From Yponomeuta sedellus (taxonomy: Eukaryota; Arthropoda; Insecta; Lepidoptera; Yponomeutidae), in assembly GCA_934045075.1 (NCBI GenBank), contig OW203724.1:13193473-13257472 (forward strand): a stretch of DNA of 64,000 nucleotides, read 5' to 3'. Below the pieces are notes generated by a model. That model did not search any database. It was not told where the DNA came from and saw nothing but the letters and a program-made list of their open reading frames with translations. The number at the start of each line of letters is the position of its first letter. Positions within the stretch are counted from its first letter, which is position 1. The position numbers and the translations under genes were made by a program. This document shows, piece after piece, positions 22,519 to 33,632 of this stretch.

Positions 22519-22767
22519 CTATTGATGCAATTTGCTTACACACATTTGTATTTTATTTGTACACACATTGTACATAATTATAACTAATTAAATAGTATAT
22601 AAAATACATATCCATAATTCTAGACATACAAATTTAGAGAATAATAAACATACTTAAACAAAAGTTACATAAATAAAAGTATTATACATATGTTATTTAC
22701 ACTAAATTCACTAAGCAACCAGGGGCAGGTTTCTGAATTTCATTCCGTTTTTCATAATCATCATCAT

Positions 22768-22830
22768 CAGCCATTTGACGCCTGCTGCAGGACCTAGGCC
22801 TCTCTCATGGTTTTCCAAGCTTCATGATCT
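22768..22830 (-). pseudogene. RTE-like reverse transcriptase C-terminal scrap
   Basis: The minus strand reads DHEAWKTMREA, a stop, then VLQQ, followed by a gatgatgatgat tail (22757-22770). It is a mutated form of the W..M.EA.VQQW ending at 7810 and 56271. Confidence 0.65.
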
Positions 22831-23324
22831 TGTGCCGTCCGCATCCAACGACTCCCCGCCACCACAACCAGTTTTATCTTGTTTTAAAAGTCTGAAATTT
22901 AAGTTTTTACCTAATGAAATTCAGATTCTGTCGGCATTAAAAAATTATAAATCAAACCAGTGGCAGTGCAATGTAGCGTTAAATTAAAATGTCGATATTG
23001 CGTTTCTGCGAAAAAAGTAATTTTCCTTCTTGAGCATCCATCGCCAGATGGTCCGGTTTCTGTGAAAAAAAATCGGTATAAAGCCCGCTATATTTACTGT
23101 CCGAACCGAACTTGATAAATGATGCACTCTACACGGCCGCTGACCGCACCCCGCGTTGGAACTTCCGCGTTTATCACCTTACATATTAATGCGATTGCTT
23201 GTTCGCGGCATAATTTATTATAGGTGACTAGGTAAATAACCGGCACCGGTTTCTAAATTGAAAATTTCTCTACTTAAAGTACTTAACTACTATTTAACTA
23301 ATACTACTACTTAAGTACTACATT

Positions 23325-23420
23325 ACTTTTACTAATAAGGCCACCAATCTGTACTGTGTTATTTTTTAGGTCTCGTATGTAATTCCTAGTGCACATGCAA
23401 TGAAGAATATTCTATCTATC
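23325..23420 (+). mobile_element. LINE 3' end, repeat family C
   Basis: Contains taataaggccaccaatctgt and a terminus gaagaatattctatctatct, the family C 3' end with its TATC tail. Confidence 0.65.
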
Positions 23421-24202
23421 TATACAGTTTTCAATAAAACATTGTTGTAGAAATCGTACTACTTAAGTATTTACTTAGCGCAATCCTCAATTAAGAAACT
23501 GGCGATTAGTAAAGATGACATTAATCTAAAGCAGCTAATTCTTGTTATCTGACAGAAAAGGAAGGAAGGTTATGTATTTCGCGAGTGTGCAGGTATGTTT
23601 CTGTTTAACCGCGTAGAGGCTAAACGACGAAACTTATTTTGAAAAATGACAAAATCTTTATCGTGTATTAAATGAAACGTATAGACTACGCGAGCCTTAC
23701 TGGCTAAATAACGTTACGAAAAAACAAAATTGGCGTACGTCGGCTGTACTGTGTGTGAAAACGCGACTTCTAAAAACTTTTAGGCCTACTAGCACCACTT
23801 TCATAAATGTTTAGTAGCATTTAACTAAAATCCTTAATACAAAAGTCGATTTAGCTTCGTAAGTGGCATTTAAGAAGACGTGCAAGTCGGCCTTAACAAG
23901 GCTTAAATACATTTATCAAAGTTTTAATCTCAGCAAGTGCCAAAAAACTAACTTACCCGTTAGTAAAATAAGACTAAAAGTCTCGCCTGTTTAAGTGTAA
24001 TACCTACTTAACGAATGTATTTAAGTCTTGTTTAAGACTTTTTAACAATCGGGGTTTTTTGTTTTTCAAATAAGTTTTTTTGCAGTTAATTCTATCTAAT
24101 CCCGACCCACTGTGCCCGATTGCTATGCTGCATTGTTAGACAAACTGAACAAACTGATCAACTGTCAACAAAACTTCGTTGTTTTGTTCTTATTTATATT
24201 TT

Positions 24203-24380
24203 AGGGTTCCAGAGTCGACAGGGAACCCACAACGTTTCGCCACGTCCGTCCGTCTATCTGTTTATCCGGCCGTTCGCGCCTATCTAGCTCAGAGACGATT
24301 ATTACTAGAAACTGAAATTTAACATAGACATACTTACATATTAATCGCGCCAAGAAAACGGTAGAATAAAATTTTCTTTT
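24203..24380 (+). repeat. dispersed repeat with gtccgtccgtct block
   Basis: Starts near agggttccagagtcgacagg and contains cacgtccgtccgtctatctg. I recognise the pattern as a common lepidopteran non-autonomous repeat. Borders not defined. Confidence 0.5.
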
Positions 24381-24384
24381 TTTT

Positions 24385-25384
24385 TTTTTTTGGTACTATC
24401 CCTACACCTAAATTAGGGATGAGACATTTTTTTTTCACAATATTTGTCCAAGTAGGCTTAGCCCCCTCTTCCGGTTAAATCGTTGATTATAGAAACGTAA
24501 AACATTGAGGATAGTAGGACATTTATAATAAACTTAAATGGAATCGATCACGGCGAAGGTTTAACAAGTTAACGAGTAATACGAGACCAACTTAAAAAGG
24601 AAAGAATCGTTAATAAAAATTTATAATAAAGCTTTATTATTGCAGTGTTTTATTATTTATATATGTTTGGTTTGTATATATTTTTGATAAATGTATCTAA
24701 AGTTCTCCGAAAGATGTCGTACTTACCTTAAAATAATGTTTGTACCTCTTACAAATTATGATAAACTAGAGGTCTATTTGCCTAGCATAAGATACAATTT
24801 ACCATTTAAATTACTGTGTGTTTCTAAAATAAAGATAAAATAAAAATTATTTTGTTAACTTAACGAATATTCTATCTATCCATTTTTATGAAGTTGTTAG
24901 TTCTTTTAGAGCACATTAAAAAACCCTTCCTTCTTCGGGGCCTAGACTGCGTATGGCCCGACACGCAGTTGGCTGGTTTTTGGTACAACATATTAACAAT
25001 TTTTTTGTTTTGTAACGCATGCGGGGCAATACGCATTTCTTTTTAGTTTAAGATAAGCCTGTTGTATGTAATAATTTATTAATTAGTGTGATAAAAGTCT
25101 TTCTGTAATGCTGAACTAGTAATATTAATATATTGTTTTGATTTTACATTTTAAATAAACAGTTGGTTGGTGAATAACTTTACCCTCCATTTTCGTTATA
25201 TTTAGGCCAATATAATCTCGTGCCCTTGCCAAATGTGAAGAAATGGCTTGGAGGCCAAAGACTTTCATCAAGCGAAAAGGTATTAAGGAATATTTTTCAA
25301 GGTTTAATAAACAGCATTTGAAAATATATTTTTTTAAGTAGCCTAAGTAGGTATCTTTAAAGTAGACTATAAAAGTAAAACCCA
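24385..25384. other. no gene recognised
   Basis: AT-rich. A poly-T tract lies at 24376-24392. The 110-codon frame on the minus strand at 25125-25457 overlaps repeat family B at its 5' end, so it is not called. Confidence 0.4.
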
Positions 25385-25530
25385 CTGCAGGGAACAAGCC
25401 TACTCTCAGTGAGAGTCTAGGCTTAATTGCCATCCGTGTCCACTGCGGATTAGACAAGCGCTGAGGTATATGAACACCTCAGACACTCAGGTTTCCTCAC
25501 GAGGTTTTCCTTCACAGTTAGTGAGTGATA
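25385..25530 (-). repeat. repeat family B copy
   Basis: Minus-strand copy: ctctcagtgagagtctaggc, then ccgtgtccactgcggattag, then ggtttcctcacgaggttttc. Confidence 0.7.
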
Positions 25531-26198
25531 TTGTTACAACTTTAAAAATACTTTATTATTTTTAAAGAATTATTAAAAAATACTCAAAAAACCGTTATTT
25601 TTTTGTAAAAAGTCATAGATTTATCATAACGCCTGGGTATAAAAGACAAAAGCATACCCTCCATTACATTCGCAGACCGATTAAAAGGTTGATAAAATGA
25701 TAAGATAACTAATTATATTTTTAATTAGGTACTTGTAACTCATGCTCATCGAAGGTGACACAATCTCAGAGGTGTGATTAAATACTAATCAATCATCACA
25801 AACTGTCGTCGATTAGTTAACAGAAGTCTATTTTTGTTTATGTTCGCAGAGTTTCCAGACATAAAATATTTGCCGATCTAAACAAATTTAATCGCGACAT
25901 TTCTGACAGCGGTCATCCTTGTCTAAACGTCGTAAATTTTTTATCCACGATGGGACACAATCGTCTTTTTTCCGAAAGGGAGCGTTACACTAATTTACTT
26001 TGTTTTATCTACATTATACATTCAAGACAGGAAAAAGTAGCGTACCTTGAGAGGGCCTTTGTCCAGCAGTGGAGTGTAGGTAAGTTTCAAGTACTAGTTA
26101 CAGGAGAAAATTAGTTGGGTGAAGAAGGCAAGATCATTTATCATTTGAAGAATCACATGATGTTATGAAATATCGTTTCAAATTAACAATTTCCCGCC

Positions 26199-26945
26199 AG
26201 GCAGATCGGATACCTGGGGACGGCCGGTCCAACTATTGTTAGTCGGACGTTATATTTATGGTATGTCATTGAAACACTTTGATTGCGCGATGCAGCAATG
26301 TTGGAGTTTGTAGTGCGCGCGCAGAGTTGACATGTGCTCGCCACATCACTCCCCTTCAAGACCGTAGCTACGCATAGCTAGGTCTGATAGGAATCGAAGT
26401 ATGTGCTCTAAAGCTTGAAAGTACCAAGTGACGCTGAGTCAGTGAGTCGACTAGCGGTTGAGGGTGTTCGGCGGCTAACAGTCACTTCACCGGCGACAGT
26501 ACCATGGAGCCCGCGCATGTGGTAGGAACCGGTGAAGGCTGCTGTACCAGTGGCAACGTTTGCTGTTGCTGTGTGGCTGCCGTGCCGATGGGTTGGAAGA
26601 AGATCACCATCAGTCCCTGTAGTCGGTGCGTTGACTGTAGTGGAACTGATGAAGTGAGAGGAAAGATAGCTGGCCTTGCTTTGAGACTGTATGTGGGGTG
26701 CTGCGAGAGCGAAGGAAGGTTGACAATGTTCTGTCAGGGGTCACCACTATAGGGAAGAGCGGGTGATCGTGGTCTTCCACTGCAAAGGGAAATTTCCTGC
26801 CAGGCAGATCGTATACCGGGGGACGGCCGGTCCAACTATTGTTAGTCGGACGTTATATTTATGGTATGTCATTGAAACACTTTGATTGCGCGATGCAGCA
26901 ATGTTGGAGTTTGTAGTGCGCGCGCAGAGTTGACATGTGCTCGCC
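26199..26945. mobile_element. terminal direct repeats, LTR-type miniature element candidate
   Basis: Two nearly identical copies of about 148 bp lie at 26199-26346 and 26797-26945, in the same orientation. They start gccaggcagatcg and end catgtgctcgccaca. About 450 bp lie between them. The last 110 bp of each begins tgttagtcgg and ends ccaca, the TG...CA ends expected of an LTR. No gag or pol is present. A simple segmental duplication is the alternative. Confidence 0.55.
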
Positions 26946-27100
26946 ACAGCGAGCTTCAACACAATATGATGTAGGTAACTGAACATGCAGTACACTAAGT
27001 TTCTTATGTGGTGCTGGGAATTTCCCTATTCCTCATTCCTATCAACATATTGATCAGTTCATGAAGTGGAAAGATTGGTCTCATTACTCATAATAACGTC

Positions 27101-27220
27101 TCTGAATTGAGTATTTCGCGAAGTAAATACTTAACTGTAGTGCTGTTTCTTCGAATTTCTCGGCAAAGAGCGTGCCAGAACGTTACTTAAGTATTTACTT
27201 AGTGAAATTCTCAATTCAGA
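27101..27220. mobile_element. 120-bp inverted-repeat element
   Basis: The left arm tctgaattgagtatttcgcg (27101-27136) is complementary, with a few mismatches, to the right arm that ends gaaattctcaattcaga (27186-27220). A related single arm lies at 23461-23505. It looks like a small MITE; no target duplication was established. Confidence 0.6.
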
Positions 27221-27299
27221 AACCGGCCCATAGTCATTGATTCATTGATTAACCTTTTCCTAGGTTTTAAATACTTTTCATTCCAGACCGTTAAATAAC

Positions 27300-28160
27300 T
27301 ATTCCTTCCGTCAAAGGTTGCCTGGAAGAAGTTCCTTTTAATTATAAGGCTTGTATTTCAATAGCAAATTCATTACTATGTTTCGGATGTACCCTTAAAG
27401 TATCAGTAAGTACAAAACTTTTGATCTTATATAAAAAAAAACTTAAGACACTATAGTTTGATAAATGTCAAAACGAAATAATTATTATTTATGGTAAACA
27501 CAATTAATTTACGGATATTATTACTTCTGTGCTTTAGGCAGCCTATCATTATTGGTACTGGGAGGACCAGTTATTCCGATCTGTGTGAATAGCACGCCAT
27601 GGCCAACGTTCTCAGACAATGAACCATTACAAACAGGGCTTATCGCTTTGGTCTGCGAATTGAATCAGTTGACTATGAGCTTAATTTGAGACCCATGATG
27701 ATTAGGTGCTTAGATGAAATAATACGAAATATTACAGAGGGGTGGATCTCCGGTTGATTTAGGGTTTAGGGTCCTGGCCACAGTGTCAGACTTGGCTACA
27801 ATTTATTACGGGATAGGTAGCTTACATACAGCTACTAACTGGTGCCTAAGTGTTAGCAATAAATCTAGACGTAGGTATATAGACTCTCACGCCAAGCTAT
27901 TTTTGTGATATAAGTGTGTTACAAATAAATGTGGTTATCTACAATCGTAATACTAACATTTTATTTGCCTATGTTTCTCCAAATGTTTACTTTGTCAAAG
28001 TCGGTAGCACGTACGCATTGTTCACACTTTAAGCCGTGGTCTTAGTTAATTAATTTATGAACGTAAACGCAGGCGGCTTAATGTAGCATTTCCATTCGAT
28101 TAATTGTGATTAAAACATTTCAGAGGATTAACAGTTACAACAGTCTTATGCTGGATAAGG
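27300..28160. other. intergenic sequence upstream of the protease gene
   Basis: A partial family C copy lies at 27310-27360 (aaggttgcctggaagaagtt). The rest holds no recognised feature. A TATA-like cataaata lies at 28167-28174, 38 bp before the protease start codon; no clear initiator element was seen. Confidence 0.4.
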
Positions 28161-28211
28161 AAAACACATAAATACGAAACGTTTATTTAAAAAAATGTAT
28201 AATCCAACAAC

Positions 28212-29081
28212 ATGCTCCTCCAACTGGTTTTGCTCTCCGTTGTGCTGGGATTGTCCCTCGGATATGAAGCAAGGCATATCGGTTGGCACGAGCATGTTGG
28301 TATCCCGGAGGCTACGAGAATCAGGGCAGCTGAGAACAGTTTTTTCGTGATGAACAAGCCTATTGTTGGTGGAATGGTTGCTGAGGTGAATGCCCATCCG
28401 CACTTGGCCGGTCTTGTCATCGATATCATCGGCGTAACCGGTCCCTCAGCCTGCGGAGGGTCCCTTGTGACTTCTACGAGAGTTCTGACTGCAGCCCACT
28501 GCTGCAACGACGGCCGATCACAAGCGTGGCGCTTCACTGTCGTGCTTGGCTCGCCATACCTCTTCTTTGGCGGAACACGGATCGTAGCGTCGGCCATAGC
28601 TGTCCACCCTAGCTACAATGCTCTAACTCTAGCCAATGACATCGCTATGCTATACCTACCGATACCAGTGCAGTTTTCCAACGCCATCAGACCAGTTGCG
28701 CTGCCCAGCGGACCGTTGCTGACCATGGACTTCACCGGATACTGGGCCGCGGCGGCTGGCTACGGAAGGTACTCGGACCTGGCCCTCCCTTCAATAAATA
28801 CCATGGTGAGGCAAGTCTTCTTGCAAGTAATTTCACCAGCGCAGTGTCGCGCGGTATACGGCAGTCAGAAGATTCTGGACTCGAACATCTGCACAAGCGG
28901 AGTTGGAGGTGTGGGCATCTGCCAGGGTGACTCAGGAGGTCCTCTGACGGTGAACGCAAATGGGCAGCAGGTGCTAATTGGAGTGAGCTCTTTCGTGGCG
29001 CGTCACGGCTGCGAGCTCGGTCACCCATCCGCCTTCGCCTCCGTGCCACAGTTCATTAGCTGGATACGAATGCATATGTGA
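28212..29081 (+). CDS. secreted chymotrypsin/collagenase-like serine protease (S1 family)
   Basis: A 289-residue S1 peptidase in one uninterrupted exon. Residues 1-17 are a hydrophobic signal peptide and 18-50 a propeptide that contains GIPEATRI, as in lepidopteran midgut enzymes. The mature chain starts at IVGG (51-54). The catalytic triad is His96 (TAAHC), Asp143 (ANDIAML) and Ser241 (GDSGGP). The expected disulfide pairs are 81-97, 212-227 and 237-267, with an additional Cys98 beside the catalytic loop. The residue at the base of the S1 pocket (chymotrypsin 189) is Gly235, so trypsin specificity for Arg/Lys is excluded; chymotrypsin- or collagenase-like cleavage is likely. The residue before IVGG is Pro50 instead of the Arg usual in the family, so normal tryptic activation is doubtful. 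The ATG at 28196 is out of frame. All key residues are intact, so the gene is probably functional. Confidence 0.93.
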   Translation: MLLQLVLLSVVLGLSLGYEARHIGWHEHVGIPEATRIRAAENSFFVMNKPIVGGMVAEVNAHPHLAGLVIDIIGVTGPSACGGSLVTSTRVLTAAHCCNDGRSQAWRFTVVLGSPYLFFGGTRIVASAIAVHPSYNALTLANDIAMLYLPIPVQFSNAIRPVALPSGPLLTMDFTGYWAAAAGYGRYSDLALPSINTMVRQVFLQVISPAQCRAVYGSQKILDSNICTSGVGGVGICQGDSGGPLTVNANGQQVLIGVSSFVARHGCELGHPSAFASVPQFISWIRMHM

Positions 29082-29108
29082 TTAAAACATGCCAGGAAAT
29101 GCAGTTCT

Positions 29109-29114
29109 AATAAA
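29109..29114 (+). promoter_or_regulatory. polyadenylation signal of the protease gene
   Basis: AATAAA 28 nt after the stop codon of the protease, in a short AT-rich 3' region. Its position fits a short 3' UTR. Confidence 0.75.
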
Positions 29115-29423
29115 ACGTGCACGTTTCATGAATATTTATTGTTTCTAATTTTATGGCATGGAAATACGAGTACAGCCTGCCTAGGATGCAGATTGTTGTC
29201 TAGTATAAGTGTAACAAATCTTCTTGTTTGTTTGAGCGAACTTTTCTTTGGAAGAATATGGCAAAAAGCTTGGCGCTAAGGAAACTGATTCTTTGCAAAT
29301 ATTTAACTAAAATTTTCCCTCTGGGGGCGACCTTTAGAAGTGAGCGGCATAAACCTATACGATTTATTTCTGTTAATGTTGATCCGTTGTTAATGTATCC
29401 AATAGACATACACACATAAACTC

Positions 29424-29580
29424 ACGGCCGAGTCCCGGAGGGGTAATCAGAGACCAGTATTTGCAACTTACTACAATCCTAACAAACCACTTTCGCTTAA
29501 TTAACATTCGTCAGTCACTGACGACGGTTTCGGATGCTTTTTATCTTGCCCTTCCATTCGCTTGGTATATTTCCTTTGAC
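29424..29580 (-). pseudogene. LINE C-terminal relic, homologue of 21835-22095
   Basis: The plus strand reads gtcccggaggggtaatcaga, then accactttcgcttaattaac, then ctttttatcttgcccttcc. This is the same order as in 21840-21990. The frame is broken by many changes. Confidence 0.6.
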
Positions 29581-29584
29581 CATC

Positions 29585-31055
29585 ATTGTTCCTTTATGAT
29601 ATAAAAAACAACCAACACAACAATATTGAACTGTATTCAGTATTTTAATTATAGTAAATAAAGTTGAGTGAAACTTCGGCATGATAAAAATAAGACAAAG
29701 TGTAATAAAAAAGGGTCAACAAAAATAAATGAAAAATATTATATTACATACCTACTTACTTAGAACAAATTATTTTCAGTTCATATAAATTTCTCTGCAT
29801 GAGGTAAAAAAAATACTGTATTAAACAACCATGCATTTTAGGGACTTATGGACAGCTGGCGTATGTCACCGTTTCAGTGGAACGAACGAAAACAAAAAAC
29901 CACAAAATGTCGTGATAAGTTGTTTATGTAATCACTTCGATAGTCAGTGGGTCCTGGTTTCCACCTTTTTCTATTTGGGCAAAGCTTACTAGGGCAATAA
30001 TTTTCTACAATTCCGTCATACATCCACCGAACATAAATTTGGCTGAACAACGCGTCCTTAACACACTGACGAATGTTTAAGGCACTGTATTGTTCTTCAC
30101 TGTTTTGAATAACTTCATAATAACAATAATTCACATAAAATTCGAAAGTTTTATGCAGCTGAAATGAGCGCGGTTTTTCTCGCTACCGACCGCCCAAGAG
30201 ACCCCGAAGTTCTTTTTTTAATTTGTTTTTTTTTATAGTGCATTTTCCCGCTAAGCCACCCAAACGCCTGCCAGCATTACAGATGAGACAAAATATGGAA
30301 GTGGATTGCCGAAAGATAATTATTTTTTTAGGTTTTTTTTATTTTGGTTCACCGTATCTGATCTACTTCAAATGTCATAGGTCGGCAGCTAATTTATTTC
30401 TAATTAAATTTTTCGTTTTTGTCGCAAAGTAGTCCATAATTGCCGTAACATAGCTGCGTGGAGCACACGCGTAAGCTTGACTAGATGTTGACTATACCTC
30501 TGTCACATTTGAAAACAGGGGTAAATCTCATTCAGAGCTCCTTCATTGTTTGGCAAGCATCAACGATTGCTTATTTCAAGCCGGAATTCTGTGAATTTAC
30601 TAACGGGTCGGAGCGACGTAAAACCTCGGCCGGCCGGAAGCTACTGGAAGTTCGCTAATGGATCACAATGAGCTCATAAATAATGAATAGCGAATAGCGC
30701 TGCAAATTTTTCCTCCTAAAATATTGCGGGCATGAAATGGGTATCTCTAGTGACAAATAGATTGTCGTCTGGCTTATTATATTCAGTATTTTTTCCTTCC
30801 GCTAATGACCAACGATAAATCTTGGAAGTGTGATCCGCTTATTAAGCGGCAGAGGACAACTGTTATTCTGTCTCAGTCTAGCTTACTGTGTAAGATGAAA
30901 CGATAGTAGTGAGGCAGGAAATTAAAAATTTCTTTCTCTATTTTGTAGCTACCATGTGCTGACATTGTTTTGCTTTGAACTACTCGCTAAATCAAATACG
31001 ATTCTCACAAATGATCAAGAATAATTTAGCTGATCGACCCTTGTTTGCCCGTACT
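29585..31055. other. no gene recognised
   Basis: AT-rich. The open frames at 29874 (minus) and 30223 (plus) lack motifs. Likely part of the long 5' region or an intron of the beat gene, if that gene extends this far. Confidence 0.35.
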
Positions 31056-31058
31056 CGG

Positions 31059-31414
31059 TTAAGGCGCTTGGGGGGCTAACTAGCGCCACCAATGGAATAA
31101 AAATCATAACTAGTTTTATAATACATTTTTTTCTAAAAGTGAACATGAGAAATCTTAGCAACTGTGATAATTATTGTTAGAACCTAGCATCAACAATCTA
31201 GGACTTTAATAGATTTCCGCCAAAAACGGACGTTTTTAGAGGAAATGGATTAAAGTTCCTGGATATTTTATCCTTCATTCTCGGCTGTTCTCGTATGTTC
31301 TAAAAATTGTTACCACAGATATTAAGATTACTCATGTTTTCTTTTTGAAAAAAAAGTAATATAAATTATTTTTATTCCTTTGGTGCGGCTAGTTAGCGCG
31401 CCTAAGCGCCTTAA
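31059..31414. mobile_element. TTAA-bounded MITE, copy 2 (uninterrupted)
   Basis: 356 bp between TTAA at 31059-31062 and TTAA at 31411-31414. The left end ttaaggcgcttggggggct and the complement of the right end ttaaggcgcttaggcgcgct show the inverted ends. An inner inverted pair (gaaatcttagcaactgt with acagatattaag-type sequence) makes the element largely foldback. No SINE is present, unlike copy 1 at 8812-9438. Confidence 0.85.
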
Positions 31415-31659
31415 TCGATTGTTAATAGCTGCTGTCAGCATAAAACTAGCGATATTATGATACCGAAAATAATATGTTTTTCAGGCAAATCCCGGAACGG
31501 TTCATTCGTCTCCCTGTCAAATGTTTTTTTTTTTACCATAGAACCAAGGAGTATTAAAGACTCCTTGCATAAGTACACAAAAAAAAAATTGACAATTAAA
31601 ACAAATAAAACCAACTTAAAAAATATGCTGTCGGGGTTAAGGGTAAGTCAAAAAAACAA

Positions 31660-31930
31660 GTTTGTCTAGTGGTGGTAGAATACTGGCCTCACATTCAGGA
31701 GGTCGTGGGTTAAAATTTTGGGCTCGTACCACTTTGTTTTCTAAGTTACATACCTTTGTGAATGTCTAGTAGCAATAGCACTACCACTACCACTACCTGT
31801 GAAGGAAAACATCGGGTGGAAAATGTTTGAGATATGCGCTTGAAATTGCCAATCCGCGGTGGGCACTCTTGGCGATTAAGCCCATACTTTCTCTCTCTCT
31901 CTCTGTTACGACGGAAATTCTACAGAGGGA
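31660..31930 (+). repeat. SINE head relic followed by repeat family B copy
   Basis: The first part (31662-31735) has gtctagtggtggtagaatac and ggaggtcgtgggtt, a degraded tRNA-like head. From 31799 a family B copy follows: gaaggaaaacatcgggtgga, ccaatccgcggtgggcac, and a ctctctctctct tract at 31892-31908. Confidence 0.6.
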
Positions 31931-31934
31931 CATA

Positions 31935-33480
31935 ATTACAGCTTGCATTATAAATTACTCTCTTAGGTATTAAAAAAAAACATTTAGCATTTTTTATCGA
32001 ATTATAAACGTGTTCTAAAGGTCGTAGACAGAGAAAAAAAGTTCCTTGTGCATATACCGAGAGGAGAAAATTATCTAGGAACGAGTCTTAAAGGAAACTC
32101 GAGAACAGAAATAGAACTTTCTCCCGAGTGATACAATAATGCTTTATACTACACCTACAAAGAAAAAAAAATCATTATAAGTTTTGTCGTATTTGTCTCG
32201 AGACTTCTCAGGAATTAAGTTCTTAATTATATTTTGAGTTGTGTTTTTTATTTCTGGTGACGATATCATCATAAAATCGTCACTTTAACTATTGGATGAG
32301 GTTTTGGAAAATGATTTAGAATAATTTAAAGGCGAAGGCGTACTGTTATATTATTATTATCAATTTAGTAAAAAACTAAACAAACAAATTGCCGCATTTT
32401 TTTTGCGTAGTAAAACAGAACAAGGTTGCCAGTATCCTTTCATTGAAAATCGATGCAAAAAAATGGATATAAAACCTTTTTGAGATTTAACGTTTTATTT
32501 TTTTTTATGTTCGCCGTAAAAAAACAAAAGAACGTAAGTCTAATCCCGTCTAAGAATATATAGTGCCATTAGTTTGCGTCCATTAGTTTGCGTTTTACAA
32601 CTTTCTACGAGGTTTTTTTCTGAAACGACTTACATATGTACCTGTTTTATTAAATTTTCGCTTTTACTGGAGACTGCGACATTGATAGAACTTGTTGTTA
32701 TGTGGCTTAATTGTTTTTAGACTTAATTAATTTAGAATTTTAGAATTAATTGTTAGACAGATGGTTTTTGCAAGACAGTATTATCAATCTTTTCAACCTT
32801 TTCAATTTACTTAGAACAAAAGTTTTGTAAATGGAAAACTCTAACCGATTTGTTTCAGGAGTTTTAGAGGCAAATCAGTGCAGATTTATGTTTAAAGCAA
32901 AGGAAAGGACAAGGTTGGAAGAGGTGACAATAAATATATCAAATTCCGACAGTCGACCGCACGTCAACGTTTACACATGCGCACTCTACTCAATTACGTT
33001 ATAGGTGACTTGGCGACAAAAACGTTAAGGTTAACCTGCTTTCGAGTGGACATATGAACTTATACATAAGTGAGCGCAAGCGAGCCCCGCTAAATTAAGT
33101 TTAGTTGCGTTTAGTTAACGAACTATGACTGTTGGTTTCTGCAAATAGCTCTGTTGAAATAGTGGAACGGGAAGCACACATAGAAAGTGGGACACAAAAA
33201 GAACATGAGGTGAGACGCGTCGTCCTTTTACTTTTTAACGTCATCCTTCACTTTATACAAAAAATACTGAATGGATAGGATATAGAAGAGACGTAGGAAG
33301 TAGGGGTAGAATTCTATTCAAAGTGTCGCGTCTTTTCCGCGACGTCCTGAGCCGCCCCACATCTACATATTTAATTACGAGTATTTGCGAACTTAGTAAA
33401 CGTTAGACTGAAAAAACTAGGTCTACCTTTACCTTTTTGTGACAAAGTCACCCCTAACGTGGGACCGCGCCTTAGCCCCC
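31935..33480. other. no gene recognised
   Basis: AT-rich with no identifiable coding exon. The first immunoglobulin domain of the beat gene was looked for here and not found. Confidence 0.4.
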
Positions 33481-33498
33481 TTTTCTCAAACTCCACAG

Positions 33499-33632
33499 AC
33501 CCGCAGAAGCACAACCCGCGCATCGACTTCCCGACCCACTTCCTGAGCGCGGGCGAGATCTTGCGCGCCAACTGCACCACTGCGCCCGCGCTGCCCGCGC
33601 CGCACATCACTTGGTTCATAAATGGCAAGAAG
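33499..33632 (+). CDS. beat: beat-like exon: first half of Ig domain 2
   Basis: Acceptor ctccacag/A at 33498 and donor AAG/gtatga at 33633. Two bases complete a split codon, then 44 codons read FPTHFLSAGEILRANCTTAP and PHITWFINGKK. This GE.L.ANCT..P...P.ITWFINGK pattern is characteristic of the second Ig domain of Beat proteins. The exon is GC-rich against AT-rich surroundings. It has one N-glycosylation sequon (NCT). Confidence 0.85.

Noticed and set aside
26504..26752. Cysteine-rich 82-codon frame, possibly a secreted peptide
   Set aside because: No signal peptide, it begins between the two direct repeats and has no spaced cysteine pattern of a known peptide family.
28187..28597. Minus-strand open frames of 85-136 codons over the protease gene
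   Set aside because: Antisense shadows of a GC-richer coding exon on the plus strand.
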